DNA from: Hevea brasiliensis
Taxonomy: Eukaryota; Streptophyta; Magnoliopsida; Malpighiales; Euphorbiaceae
Reading direction: 5' to 3'
Assembly (NCBI RefSeq): GCF_030052815.1
Contig: NC_079496.1
Span: forward strand, 14,275,100 to 14,339,099
DNA length: 64,000 nt
The translations under genes and the position numbers were made by a program. Below, in pieces: positions 35,413 to 48,364 of the stretch. The notes beneath the pieces were generated by a model that saw only the letters and a program-made list of their open reading frames with translations, was not told the origin of the DNA and made no database searches. Position 1 is the stretch's first letter. Each line of letters opens with the position of its first letter.

Positions 35413-36711
35413 CAACTTGTGTTACCCTTTCATGTGTCTTGTATACAGTTAATTACTTTCTATCTACACCTAAAGCATAGAATATTTACATCATGTTTTC
35501 TTTGAATATGTGATTCACAAGAGGTTTGAATTGATTTAACTTAATAGTTAGTAGTTGTATCATTTTTTATGAGTATGATTGAGGACATGCATAGTATGAT
35601 TGTGTTGGTTGATTTGCAATTATGTTTTGGAGTGCATGAGGATCAGTTACCAACCTTTTATGTTAGAGAACCATAGCTAGACTTAGTCTGGCTGGACCGA
35701 ACTTGAACTACTGTCCTGTAATTTGATGTTTTGATGAGCCATAGCTTGATGCTTTGTTTTTGAAGAATTTATGGGTTGGTTGTATCTACTAATTGATGGT
35801 ATGAGCTTAAAAATAATAGATATCATGTCATGGCGTCTGTATGCAAATTCACTCCCTTGTAGTTTTCTAAATTTGCTAGGTAAATTCATGTCATTGACCT
35901 TTGCTTATTGCCAACACTTATATTTTGGCCAACTATGATCATAGTATTTAACCTCCATCAGATGCATTATGAGTTATGTCATTTACATTCGTTCATTCAT
36001 TATTACTCCTCCTCTTGGCCGACTCGATCCCTGAATTAAATCAATTTGATTCATTTTTCGATGACAGCCAGGAAAGTGGAAAATGGAAATTGAACGAAAG
36101 GGTAAACAAAACGACAAAATAAACTGAAGGGTGGGTGCGTTGCTTTTCTTTTGGATTTGGCCCACATGTCGTCTGGCTCAGGGGAGGTTAAGCTATAGCT
36201 TCTAAGCAGGGCTCTGATCTATTCGTAAAGATCAGGCTTGACCTAGAGCCCTTTGGCAACGCTCATTGGGAGTTCCAAGTAAGCCCACAACCACACAAGA
36301 AACTTAATTACATTTTTCAAATTGATTTTTTTTTTATTTTTAATATAAAATTAATTTTTCTCTTAGCTGAATCATTATTTTGTATTTTTATATTCGAATT
36401 TTTCCAGGCATGCGTTTACAACTTTTCAAAATATATATAATGATTTTCAATATATATAATTTTTATTACTATATATATAAAAAAGTCCATTTTTTAAGAA
36501 AATAATCATAAATTATACATTACTCCTATGTTTACTAAACTATAATGTAATCAATTTTTTTTATTAAAATTAATAAAAAAAAATTATTTTTAATATTTGT
36601 TCGTTATACCAAAAAAAAAATGTTCCTTGCACAAGCACATAAATTTGCAAGATTCCAGGAGGCAATGGGTACTTGTTGCCCTGGTCTACATCCTTACGTC
36701 ATTGGTCTGTG
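35413..36711. other. TRAPPC3 3' flank and intergenic region
   Basis: 3' UTR of TRAPPC3, then unassigned DNA. Includes a two-part inverted repeat (36,208-36,252). No gene supported. Confidence 0.5.
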
Positions 36712-37258
36712 TAGGGCTGAGCACAATACGGTTCAAATTAAAAAATCGAATCAGTTCGGTTCAATCGGTTCGATTTTAAAAGTTAATAGGTTCGGTTCGG
36801 TTTTAATTTATAAAAATTTCAGTTATTTCGGTTCGGTTTGGTTTTGAAGATAAAAAAATCGATTAAACCGAACCGAATCGAATAGTGATTTATATAGTCA
36901 AATCGAACTAAATCGAATCGAATTGATTTTTGAATTAATTTATTTTTATGGAAAATTTATGAATTATATTTAATTATATATATATTAATTATTTAATTTC
37001 ATTGATTAATGGTTATTAGGTTCAAACCAAAGTTAAAATTAGACCAAATAACTTGAAAATCAAGTTTAAATTAAAAAATCAATCAAAAATCAAACCGATC
37101 AGTTTTAAATCGAACCGAACCGAATTAAAACGGTTCGATTTGATTCGATTTTTCACTAATTTCAGTTCGATTCGATTTCTAAAATTGACGATTCAATTTT
37201 GATAATTTAATTCGATTCGATTCGATTCGATTCGGTTTGAACCGATTGCTCACCCCTA
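36712..37258. mobile_element. hAT-type MITE 1 (547 bp) with GGTTCGGTTCG arrays
   Basis: TIRs TAGGGCTGAGCA and TGCTCACCCCTA, flanked by perfect 8-bp duplications GGTCTGTG (36,704-36,711 and 37,259-37,266). An 8-bp duplication and a YARNG start are hAT features. The interior is made of degenerate GGTTCGGTT and AACCGAAC repeats plus A+T-rich DNA; no transposase. It lies ~300 bases upstream of the NDR1-like gene. Confidence 0.9.
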
Positions 37259-37428
37259 GGTCTGTGTAGTCAAACAGCTGCGTTTCCTCACCAAAGTAAA
37301 TTACCATTGGCCAGAATGGAAAGCCGAGGCACAACCACCTGTAGCTTTATCCTTACCCACAAAAGCATGAAAATGAAGATACAAAACCAAGGACACTCGA
37401 GTAGTCTTCGTCGTCGTCTTCTTTCTTT

Positions 37429-37435
37429 TATAAAA
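37429..37435 (+). promoter_or_regulatory. TATA box of NDR1-like gene
   Basis: TATAAAA, 120 bases before the ATG. Confidence 0.7.
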
Positions 37436-37554
37436 GGGAACGGAGCAGGGAAACAGCTTAGGTCTCAGCAACCAATCTAAATTCTAATCCTGCATACGCT
37501 TGATCTTCTTCGCTTTCTCTGATTAGAATCTTTTAAGGGATCCACCGGAAAACC

Positions 37555-38187
37555 ATGCCGGATTCCGGTGGTGGTTGCTGCAGGTGCTGTTGCAGCTTCA
37601 TATTCACTCTAGGCCTAACAGCTCTGTTCATGTGGCTAAGCCTGCGTACCTCGAGCCCCAAATGTTTACTCCAACGAATTTACATTCCAGCACTTGACAA
37701 GACCCTAAATCCTCCAGGAAACACCACTCTTTTCTTTGAGCTCAGACTGGAGAACACCAACAAAGACAAGGGAGTCTACTACGATCCAGTAAACGTAACA
37801 TTTTTTGACAACCCAAACAGGAATCACTCTATAGGGAATTTCACCATCGTAAAGTTTTATCAAGGGCATAAGAAGAAGGCAACGAAGGGCGGTGATTTTA
37901 ACGCCAGTGGACTTGACTTGGCAGCGGTTTCGCGGGAGATTTCTAATGGGTCAGCGATTTTCCAGGTGGATATGGAGACTTCGGTGAGGTACAAGATTAT
38001 GGCATGGAAGACAAAGAGGCATAGGATCATGGTGGGAGCCCGTGTGAATATCAGCGATCAAGGAACTCAAGTCAATCCCAAGAAGCGTATAAAGCTGGGT
38101 TCAAGTGCAGAAATGATTGGGAGTTCTTACGGGAAAACAATTGGGAGTTTGTCACTTTTTTTTTTCTTAATTTATGGTGAGTTTTAA
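37555..38187 (+). CDS. NDR1/HIN1-like (NHL) membrane protein, 210 aa
   Basis: NHL/LEA_2-fold protein; NDR1-type members are plasma-membrane proteins acting in disease resistance and membrane-wall contact. An N-terminal cysteine cluster (GGGCCRCCC) is followed by one membrane segment (about residues 14-30). A LEA_2 region starts around residue 45, with ELRLENTNKDKGVYYDPVNV, the NDR1-type motif. Several N-glycosylation sequons (NTT, NVT, NHS, NFT, NAS, NGS) fit an apoplastic face. The C-terminus ends in a hydrophobic run (SLSLFFFLIYG), as in GPI-anchored NDR1. Single exon. Closest to NDR1 by these features; orthology cannot be proven by eye. A T-rich run at the C-terminus makes the exact end a little uncertain. 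Confidence 0.9.
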   Translation: MPDSGGGCCRCCCSFIFTLGLTALFMWLSLRTSSPKCLLQRIYIPALDKTLNPPGNTTLFFELRLENTNKDKGVYYDPVNVTFFDNPNRNHSIGNFTIVKFYQGHKKKATKGGDFNASGLDLAAVSREISNGSAIFQVDMETSVRYKIMAWKTKRHRIMVGARVNISDQGTQVNPKKRIKLGSSAEMIGSSYGKTIGSLSLFFFLIYGEF

Positions 38188-39204
38188 TTATTTTTTTTCT
38201 TTTCTGGAATTTCCAAAATTCGAGATGCTTATTATTATTATTATTATTTCCTTGTGGGTATATTTGAAAAATGCTGTTGTTATTAACTGATTGTTAGAGC
38301 AAATTACAAAGGAAAATTAGGAGTTTATGGAGTTGAAATTGGTAAAAATGTGTTTAAGCATTGCATTTTATTGAATTTTTTTCGGTTTGTATATATGGTA
38401 CATATAGAATTTCAATTGAATAAAGCCCTCGTTAGTGCCAAAGGAATAAAAGAAGCCGTGGGAGGTACTGGGTTTGCTTAATGGATGGTTCAAAACCCCA
38501 AATTAGCTGGAAATAACGGTAGCAATTGCAGAGTTTATATATATATATATATATAATAGTTTCTAAATACCTGAATTTAATTTATATATTTTTTAAAATG
38601 TCTCATCTCACCTTTTATAAATGTCTCGTAATACATTTATATATCTCTAACTCTTATAAAATGAAATTATGATACCCTTCAAATTATAAGTAATAAATTA
38701 TTATTTATTAAAGTTCATGCTCTTTAGTTTTAGGCTATTAAGAATATTTTAATTTCACTTTATATGGTTGAGACATATCAAGAGATATTTTAAAAATTTA
38801 GAGTGTTACGATATTTTTTTGGTAAAATTCAGATATAAAATAATATATTTAACCTTTTTAAAATTAAATAATTTAGCCTATGAAATTTAATAAAGCTTAT
38901 AATTTAATCTTCTCACCTAATTTTCTATCTAATTGATCTTAACTTGTAGTAAAAATATCCAAATACCCTTAACTTTATATATTTTTTAGCTAAAATATTT
39001 GGTCTTTAAAGTTTGTATTGTATATAAAATAACCAGTCGATCTATACTTTGTAAACAAAATATTTCTTTAATTTAAATTTTTTTATTTATAATAAAAAAT
39101 TAAGGTTTAAATTATTTAAATGAGAAAATGTATACCATGATTAAGTCTACCTTTTTAAACAAAGCTTTTTAGATATCATGTACGAAGAAAAGTAAACTTC
39201 CTTG
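38188..39204. other. Intergenic, A+T-rich
   Basis: Only short ATT and TA microsatellites seen (38,233-38,250; 38,537-38,556). Confidence 0.5.
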
Positions 39205-39733
39205 TAGGGGTGTGCAGTTTTCGGTTTAAATCGAAAAATCGAACCGAATCGATTAATTAGGTTTAATCGATTTGATTTTAAAATTTAATTGGTTCGGTTT
39301 ATAATTTTGATAATTTCGGTTAATCGGTTCGGTTCGGTTATTTTCATAAAAAAATTAAAAAAACCGAACCGAACCGAAATTATTAATATATATAGGAAAT
39401 CAAAAAAAAATCGAATCAAATTGAATCGAATCGAATCGAACCGAACTGAAATCAAAGAAAATAGAACCGAACCTATAGATTTTTTAGTTTTGATTTCTAA
39501 TTTTTTTTGTTTTTATGTTTTTATTATTTAGATTTAATGTTAAAAATATGAAATTTTATAAATTTCTGTTTGATCGGTTCAAAACCAAACCGAACTGAAA
39601 TTTATCAGTTCGATTCGGTTCGATTTTCTCTTATCAATCGGTTCGATTCGATTTTTAAAATTTTCAATTTTCGATTTTCGGTTTTATCGGTTCGGTTCGG
39701 TTCGGAACCGAACCGACCGTTTGCACACCCCTA
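39205..39733. mobile_element. hAT-type MITE 2 (529 bp)
   Basis: TIRs TAGGGGTGTGCA and TGCACACCCCTA with perfect 8-bp duplications CTTCCTTG (39,197-39,204 and 39,734-39,741). Interior of degenerate CGGTTCGGTT arrays like MITE 1 but otherwise diverged. Confidence 0.9.
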
Positions 39734-39741
39734 CTTCCTTG

Positions 39742-40600
39742 TAAGGGTAGAAAACTTTCTTATTTATTTTATATTATCAAATTAAATTTTCGAAAAAATA
39801 GGTTATTTTATTTTTCTTAATCATGGGATGTAATTTATGTACGAGAGATTTAATAAGTTGCATTTTTATTTTTAAGTATAATATAATTTATTAATTTATT
39901 CTTTAATTTGATATACTTTAATATTGTGTTATTTATGAATTTGAATCTATGGATTTTAATTAAATATTTTATTTAGAAAGATTAAAATTGCCATGATTTT
40001 AACGATGATTCATCCCTGTCACTGAATTTTGTGTATTTTCTTTTCTTAAAAAAAATAAATTTCACTTTAATTCAAGATAAATATAAAAAAATTAAAAAAA
40101 ATAAAGATTTGAAACAACAACATTAATCATGTTACTTGAAATTCCAATTCAACTTGATAAAATTTTTTATTAAATACTCATATTTATTTAAAATTTAAAA
40201 ATTAATTTTTTAATTAAATTCTAAATTTGAAATTCAAATTTATAAATCTAAGTATTATGGAAATTATTATTTTTTACATTTTAAAAATAAATTTAGTTTA
40301 TGAAAAATTAATTTATATACTAAATTAGAGATTTTGAGCCAAATGGCCTACATTCAAGTTGGTTGATGTTTAAGGGAAAGAAAACTACTTCAATTTGCTC
40401 CTGTAAGAATATTTTCCATATTAGGAGGCCGTAATAAATATAATGTAATTAAATTTTTATTAAATTTTAATAACACTATATTATGGCATAAGCCTACCAC
40501 ACATAATATAAAAGTAGTCCATTTCTTTTATTAAGATAACAGTGAATTCATTGCATCTCTTTATTTCATCTCCCCAAAATTTCTATTTGTTTGAATTTTT
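39742..40600. other. Intergenic, A+T-rich
   Basis: Nothing recognised. Confidence 0.5.
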
Positions 40601-40639
40601 TTATTATATATATATATGAGATGCGAGAATGAGTCAATA

Positions 40640-41393
40640 AAGAACAAGAAGTTTAAAGAAGTACTCTAAAGTCAAAGGGCTTTAAGTTAAATAGAACGAA
40701 AATAGAATACATGCATTGCAAGTTCAGTGAAGACCGAACTAGTTTTAGAGAATGAGTTAGTTTTGATGGAGTGGTATTACCCCAAAGTAATCATTTTAAA
40801 TATCTCGACTCAATCCTTCAAATAGATGAGGGATGTGAGGAGGATGTTAGTCATAGGATTAAAACTAGATGGTTGAAATGGAAACGTGCCACGAGAGTTA
40901 TATGTGATCGTAAGATTCTCAATAAATTGAAAGAAAAATTTTACCGTACAGTCATACGACCCGCCATGTTATATGGTAGTGAGTATTGGGCAATAAAAGA
41001 GTTATATGTGTCTAAGATGAGAGTTGCACATATAAAAATGTTAAGGTAGATGAGTGGCTATACTAGACTAGATTTGAGAGTATTAGAAAAAAAAAAAAAA
41101 AAAGGTAGGAGTTGTGCCAATTGAAGATAAGTTAAGAGAAAAGAGATTGAGGTGATTTTGTCATGTAAAGCGTAGACATACAGATGTTCCAGTTAGATAA
41201 GTAAATCACATTGTATTAGAAGATAGAAAAAAAATAAGAAATAGGCCTAAACTAACTTAGAGGAGAGTAGTACAACATGACCTAAAAGCATTACACATTT
41301 CTGATGATTTATCCAAAATCGTTTAGAGTAGAGAAAAATAATCCATATAGCCTACCCCAATTAATTTTTCAGATAAATACTTAGTTGAGTTGA

Positions 41394-41394
<1 letters not shown>
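40640..41394 (+). pseudogene. 5'-truncated RTE-type LINE fragment
   Basis: Encodes the C-terminal end of an RTE-type reverse-transcriptase ORF: FKYLDSILQIDEGCEEDVSH, RIKTRWLKWKRAT, FYRTVIRPAMLYGSEYWAIK, VSKMRVAHIKMLR. Stops occur from 41,047 onward and the more C-terminal motifs are decayed. The fragment ends in a (TA)n tract. Confidence 0.85.

Positions 41395-41428
<34 letters not shown>
41395..41428. repeat. (TA)n microsatellite
   Basis: About 34 bases, at the end of the RTE fragment. Confidence 0.95.
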
Positions 41429-41430
<2 letters not shown>

Positions 41431-43872
41431 CACTTTTAAACTTTAATTGAATTAAAATTAAATGAATGAAAATAGTGCACCATCCATCAAAGTATGAGTT
41501 CAATTTGACTCAAAAGGGAGAGGTTTATCAAATTTAAATCTTCAATCATTAGGAGGAGAAGGGAAAATTATAAGATATTTTTAATACACATAAAAGTGTA
41601 ATGCTTTTAGTGTACATAAAAGTAGTACTCTCTCTCTCTTCAGAAAAATTGTCTCTCTTTATAATATAAAGAATGAATCTCATATGATTATAAAAAATAA
41701 TGCATATGCATTGGGTGCACCAAATAATTTCTTTATAGATTTTGAGAGTCAAAAATCATGATGGTTTGATATGATCACACATTTTCAATGACAATAATTT
41801 ACAATATCATTGTTTTATTTTTATTATTGACTTAATTTTTGAGCTTCTTATTTTTAATTAATGAAATTTTATATTTATAGATTTAGTCTCTTAATAGGAT
41901 ATTTGTCTTAGTTTATAAAATTGTTATAAACCATTATTTTAAGTTGACTTATTTGTTTAACATAATTTTGGAGCTTATCATCATCATTTATAAGAAAAAA
42001 ATAATAATAATAAGTTGAGAGAGATGAGCTTTTCATCTTTGTGCTTATAAGATATTTATAAATTAGTTTGACTAAATATTTTACTGTATTACCCTTATCT
42101 AATTTCATAATTCTATTATATATTTTTATTGTATTTATTTTTATTTTCATTTTAATAATTTTATTTTTCCTCGCAATAATTTAAATAAATTATTTACTTT
42201 TTAATAAATTTTAAAATTATTTTTTAATAATTTTAATAAAAATTGTATATAAAATTTTTTATTTAATTTAAAATTAAATTATATTATAATAAGATTTAAA
42301 TATATTTTGAAAATATTATAAAAAATATTGAATTAATATAATTTATTATTTAAAAAAATAAATTGACACTTTTTGAGTCATTTTAATAATAAATATACTT
42401 GTAATTTACTTTTTATCAAATTATTATTTATCAGCCACTTATAAATACTTTAATTAAATAAAAAAATTAATATTCATAAATTAAATAAAATACTTTTTAA
42501 ATCTAAAAATCACATAAGCCTAAGGCTATCCTCTTAAAATGTGAATGCAAGACTTGGGTTGATGCAAATGACAAAGAATAGAATGGTTGTTTCCTATGAT
42601 TTTCTTAGCATTATGATTTGATAGCTGACTTTTCATGATGTCTTCTTCCTTGATTTTACCTGAAATCATCCAGTTATTTTCTGGTATTGATTTATAGAAG
42701 TAAACTAAAATAATTATTCTATCCCGGAAAATTTCTTAGCATTTTCCCTTGACTTTGATTTGGTTTGATTTTATTTATATTTTAATAGGGCTTTATTTAG
42801 GTTGTCAATTTTATTAAATTGGGTCATTTCAACAAGTTATCCAATTAAATCGAATCGACTCGTTAATCAAGGTTCTGAGACCCAAACAGTGCTTAGATTG
42901 AAGGACCCATAAGCCCAGAGCCAGCATGATTTTTGGACCCATTCTTAATTTCACCAGGCAAGGACAAGTAGAGAGGACATTGGTGGGTGGATCAAGTTTT
43001 TAATGCCTTACATTTTGCTGGAAAAAAAATATTGTATATAACATGAGGCCTGTATATTATTTTCAGAATTATTTATATAATTAACATTTATAATTGAGAT
43101 ATATTTTATTAATTATATCATAGAAATAATTTTTAAATTAATTATAAAATATAAAAATAATAATATATTTTATTAACATTAAATAAAATATTTTTTTAAT
43201 TTTTATGATATTAAAAAATATAAATAAAAAATATAAATAAGAGAAAAAAAAAAAAAACACCATTAAGTAATTAATGGAGATAAATATCCTAATCGTGCCG
43301 TCAATTTTGACTGGTTCAACTCAACCGGCACACCAAAAGCTCGAACGCTTGATGAAGTTAGTTGTGACTTGTGAGGTAGTCCAAGTCTTCTCACTTCATC
43401 CACTTGGACATCCAACTATGTCCCAATCAGAAGAGAAGGGACCAATTTTCCTATTTTTATTATTTTGTGAAATCCAAAATTTTAAAAATATACAAACATA
43501 TTTACATTAATTTAAATTAGATTCCCTTCATCTCAAGAAAAAAAAAACTTATTTCTATTTTTCACATAAATTATATTAATTAATATAATTAACATAATAA
43601 ATTTTATTTATTTTTTAATACACTTCACTTATATTGATTAATTAAAAATTAAATAACTCATATTATTAAATTATTTTAAAATTAATAAATTTATTTTTTT
43701 ATACATATTAAATAATGATATATTAGTAAATTAATAAACAAATTACTACTATTTAAAAAGAAAAATCAACTATAATTTAAAATAAATAGAAAGTGAAAGT
43801 AAATCTATTAATGCCTTAGCAAGTATATCTTGCTATTAACTATCTCATTTAACTATGAATCATAATTGCACT
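41429..43872. other. Intergenic, mostly A+T-rich
   Basis: 41,920-42,090 shares a block with 14,560-14,760. Two less A+T-rich islands (42,880-43,010 and 43,270-43,445) hold no ORF that I recognise. Confidence 0.5.
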
Positions 43873-43877
43873 GTTAT

Positions 43878-46469
43878 TGTAACACCCCAAAAATATTAAA
43901 TTTATGAGCATTTTTGGTATTTTAATTTTATTTAAATTTTAGGAATTTTTTTGAGATTTTTCGGATTTTAAAAATCGAGTTCGATTTTCCGAAAATATAA
44001 ACTTTGATGATTTTTAAAAATTAATTTAAAGACCACGTGGCAAAACTAAAAATATATTTGGAGTCTACGTATTTTTCTGAGTTTTATGGAATTTTTTCGA
44101 AATTTTTGGACCTCGTTTTCGGTCCCGAGGCAGAGTAAAAATTCAAAATTTTGTGTCCTGAATCGAACCGGCCGAATCGAACCGGACCGGATCGGACCGG
44201 TCGAATCGGACCGGTCTCTTCTCTTTTTCTTCCTCCCGCGACGCTCCTCCCCTCTTCTCTCTCGCTTTCTCTCTCCTCTCCACCCGGCCACCGAGCCACG
44301 AGCCCGATGGCCGCGGCGCCAGCCACAATGGCGGCCGCCGAACGGTGGAAAACGCGCTGAACGCCCCTGCGGCGCGCGGCCAGCTTCCGGCCAATCCGCC
44401 GATCCGGCCACCGATTAGACCGGGTCTTGTGTCCAAAATCATCTACTCGGCGAGAGCTTTCCATAGACACCAAGAACGCCGAAATCCATCGAGCGGATTG
44501 TCCGATTTTTGCTCGGGAAGATTTTAGCCCATTTCGACTTTTGGGCTAGATTTCTCGAAAACCGTGAATCCCACAAGGAAACCGAGGCCACCAGCACGCT
44601 CCATTCGTCGAGAGCTTCGCAACGACATAAATTTCGAATTTTTCCGACACCGTTTTTCGGTGGGTCCCACGGAACCGCGGTGTATTTTCGACCATTAAAT
44701 GAGCTTAGAAAATTCTGAAAAATTTATGTACTAACCCCCGTGTTATGGGCTTCGTGTAGGTATCCTCGATTTGCGGAAATTCGACAGTTGACCGGGTCTG
44801 CAAATTTCGAGCCAGACAGACCCGTTACCGGAAAAGTCTCCGAATTGGACCGAGGTTTTGGCTAGCCCCCCATTGTCAGACGTCCCGAGCGCGTTCCCGA
44901 AGTCGGAATCGGCAAAGGTAAACCCGAACCTTGTTTTTTCGTAATTTTCTAGTGCTTAAATAGGATTAAAAATCCATAAAATATTCGTGGTAGCTTAGAA
45001 AATTACGATTCTTTTTGCAATAGCTTAGTAATATTGCTAAGGACCGCGAGGCAAAGTTTTATAATTTTTAGAGCTTGTTTGGGCAGTTTTTGCAAAAATA
45101 ATCAATAATAAGGACTAAATTGAAATTTTGCGTATTGTGATGGATGATTGATTTGATGGGCCCAGGAGGGGCTGTGTGATATGATTGAACTGTTGATATA
45201 TGGATTGTGAATATAGAAGTGCGTTTTTTTGCCCTTTTGCAGGTTGGGTAGGTCCTAGGTATAGGGGAGACTCTGCCGGATTTTCGGCACGACTTAGGAC
45301 ATACTTGATCTTTTTCTTTGTTTGTATTGAGTCAAATTTATTAAATAGATGTAATGTAATTGTCAGTGAGCAGGAATGACCTTCTTCCTCCGCCCGGCGC
45401 CACAGTAATTTGTCGTCAAGTTTGTGAGTAAAATATTAATTTTGATTGTAATTTCGATATTATTATATGTTCAGCATGCCCATGCATCACTTATATGCAT
45501 ATATTTATGTAGTTAAACTCTAGGCACGAATTATGTTGCATTCATAACTGTTAATGTGCCATGAGTGTTGTTGTGGTAATTTGGAGCAGTGTGCGTGCGT
45601 TGGTGTGCGTGTGATGTGGTGTGGACTATGGATAGGACGGGGTAGTCACGGCTTGAGTTCTTCGGGGACCCGTTCCTTCGAGGGGTAGTCACGGCTTGAG
45701 TTCTTCTGGGACCCTCGATTTGGTTTATTAAGCGAAAGTCCGCTTGAGTTCTTGGCACCAAGGTTGGATTTAAGAGAGTCAGATAGGGGATCAGCTCCCA
45801 ATATATTATGATTGATGCTACAGGGTGTGTGAGTGCTTCAAATTACCTTTTTGATGCTATGATGTGAATATGATGTTGATGTTGCATTTCACTCTACAGG
45901 GTGCATTAGTTATAGATAGTTATAAAGATTATGGTTAAAATTGATATTTTACTCTCTGAGTCGAACGCTCACTCCTGTTCAAAAATTTTTACAGGCCGCA
46001 GGAGGATATTTTATTCTGGGTTAACCTGCTTTTATACTTCGCAGGTTGTTTATCGATATTTGTGTAATTTTATTTACTCCTAGAATTTCCGCATGTGTTA
46101 ACAATAATTATTTGAAATTGGTCTGTAATATTATATTCATGTTGGACCTGTAAACTTAATATTTTAAGTCTGTTTTGATGAATTGGATGAGGGAGCTGAG
46201 CTCCCATTTATTATTATGTTGATGAGTATGTGGAGGGTGAGCTGAGCTCCCCAATGGATTGTTTATTGTTTTTACAGGTCAGGTGAGTCGAAAACTCCCC
46301 GTTGGTAAGTCCATTTTATAGCCGGACTCTGTCCGTTTGTTTTCTTGAAATTGGGCCCAAATGGGCCTTAGAGTTGGGTTAATGAACAGTTAGGCTTACT
46401 ACGGGCCTCGGGGGCTTTAGGCTGGCCCAGGTCCTAGTGCCGGTCCGGCCCATAGGTTGGGTTGTGACA
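43878..46469 (+). repeat. Gypsy copy B 5' LTR (2,592 bp)
   Basis: TGTAACACCC...GTGACA, same internal layout as the copy A LTRs. Confidence 0.95.
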
Positions 46470-46473
46470 GATG

Positions 46474-46485
46474 TGGTATCAGAGC
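46474..46485 (+). other. Gypsy B primer-binding site (tRNA-iMet)
   Basis: TGGTATCAGAGC, four bases after the LTR, as in copy A. Confidence 0.93.
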
Positions 46486-46695
46486 TTAGGCTCCAGATTC
46501 TTAGGGAATGTTGTCTAAAGTGTTGGGAAGAGTCTACTAGGAGTCACATGCGGAAATATAGGGTCCACATTCGTCTTGCATTGTCATCTTTGCTTCTAGT
46601 TTCTGCTTTATATATTGTGTGTAAACATGAGTCTATAGAGCTATGTAATGTACAGTTTTGAATTTTGTGGGCTAATGCTGCTGAATTTTAGGAAA

Positions 46696-47784
46696 ATGAG
46701 CAGAAGTAGGAGAGCTGCCACTGCACCAGAACCAGATGTGCCTGACGAGGTGTCAGCACAGGATGAGGCGCCTGCCCCGAGGAGGCGGGGTAGGAGGCCT
46801 AGAGCTGCTCAAGTAGAAGAGCAGCTACCCACAGTTCAGGAACAGTCTTTCATGGCACAGGGTCCTATGGACCCCATGGCAGCTACTCTAGCCGGGTTCT
46901 GAGAGAACCATCGACATGATGGCGCGATATATGATCCACCCTCCACAAAGAAGCAGATCCACGCACCAAGAGAGGAACCTTACAAGCAGATCATAAATTT
47001 CAAGAAGTTGGTGCACAGTACCTATGATGTGTCGACGATGCATATCGGTTTTGGATTCTGCGGCGAGAGCAGAGTCTGATTGGTGATAGAAGATTGATAG
47101 AGTGTATGCGGCATGTCATGGGGCCTATGCCTAGACAATGGATGAATGACTACGTGTTACCGGATGGAGGGTTTGACATGGGCTCGGTTGTGGAACTTTT
47201 ATCAATCGGTTTGTGCGAGCTTGAGAGATCGAAGCGGTGGGCCTTTGAGGCCTTAAGGCGAGAATGGCAGTGCAGAGCGAATATGCTCTGAGAATTTACG
47301 GAATTGAGCAGATATGCCCCTGCGTGCAGCTACAGTAACTATGAAGGTGAAGAGATTCCTAAGGGGGCTTGACAGGAGGTATGCGAACCTAGCCATGATG
47401 TCTGATCAGTCTTTTGACGTGGTAGTTGATCGAGCTAGACAAATAGAGATCGATTATCTTTGCGGATGACGGCGGAGAACCAAGAAAAAGCAGGCGAGAG
47501 GTTCCTCAGGTGTCCCTTCCATGGGTACTCCAGACAGTGGTGGCCAGAGTAATTACAGAGGAAGAAGTAGGAACAAGAAGAGTGGTTTTAGAGACAGACC
47601 ACGAGGATTGGACACGAGTGCGGATCCAGGCGGTCACATTTCGGGTACAACGATTGGTGCAGTTCAGATCCTCCTTGGCACCTTGTGCACAGTGTGGAAG
47701 AGGACATTCAGACCTTGTTTGATGGGATCGAGTATGCTTGAGTGTGGCCAACCCGGTCACTTTGCTAGAGAATGCCCGTTTTGA
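46696..47784 (+). pseudogene. Gypsy B Gag, heavily indel-damaged
   Basis: Starts MSRSRRAATAPEPDVPDEVS and stays open to 46,902; after that the frame changes many times. The CCHC knuckle near 47,730-47,780 keeps CGQPGHFAREC, but the upstream Cys pair is garbled. Confidence 0.88.
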
Positions 47785-48031
47785 TGAGCCACGGATGGGG
47801 TCACAGGGTTCATTGCAAATGTTCCTCGCCGATTGTATCCGGTACTTCCAACATGGCAGTGACGATCTTTAGTGGCCAACAGGCCGAGGACAAGGGGCGT
47901 GGATTTGGAGGCGGTCAGAGGTAAAAGTCGATGTCGAGTTACGCCACTCGGGGTAGGGTCAAGCTCGGGTTTTCACCACGACCCACCAGGGATGCTCGAG
48001 CTTCCAATGCGGTTGTGGCGGTATTCTTACA

Positions 48032-48364
48032 GTGCATTCTTATGAGGCTCGTGTTTTGATAGATCCGGGTGCTACGCACTCATTTGTCTCCCCTGTGTTT
48101 GCCATGAGGTTGGGTAGAAACTCTACAACTTTAGAGTGCCCTTTGTCAGTAGCTACCCCACTTAGTGACAACATAGATGTAGATATGGTTTTTCCGGGTA
48201 GCCCAGTGGTAGTGGATGGAAAGATCCTCCCAGCAGACTTGGTTCCTCTACCAGTAATGGATTTCGATGTAATCATGGGATGGGTGGTTGGCAACTCATT
48301 ATGCCACCTTAGACTGCAGGAACAAAAAGGTATACTTCCACATACCTGGTGTGGAAGAGTTTAG
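48032..48364 (+). pseudogene. Gypsy B aspartic protease
   Basis: Contains VLIDPGATHSFVSPVFAMRL; the frame shifts within the GMDWLA motif (about 48,280). Confidence 0.9.

Noticed and set aside
36597..37200. ORFs rich in RFGSV / NRTE repeats (also at 39,289-39,785 and 62,437-62,670)
   Set aside because: Translation of the GGTTCGGTTCG arrays in the hAT MITEs, not proteins.
43274..43510. 78-aa ORF
   Set aside because: No recognisable motif, A+T-rich tail and no promoter signals; treated as chance.
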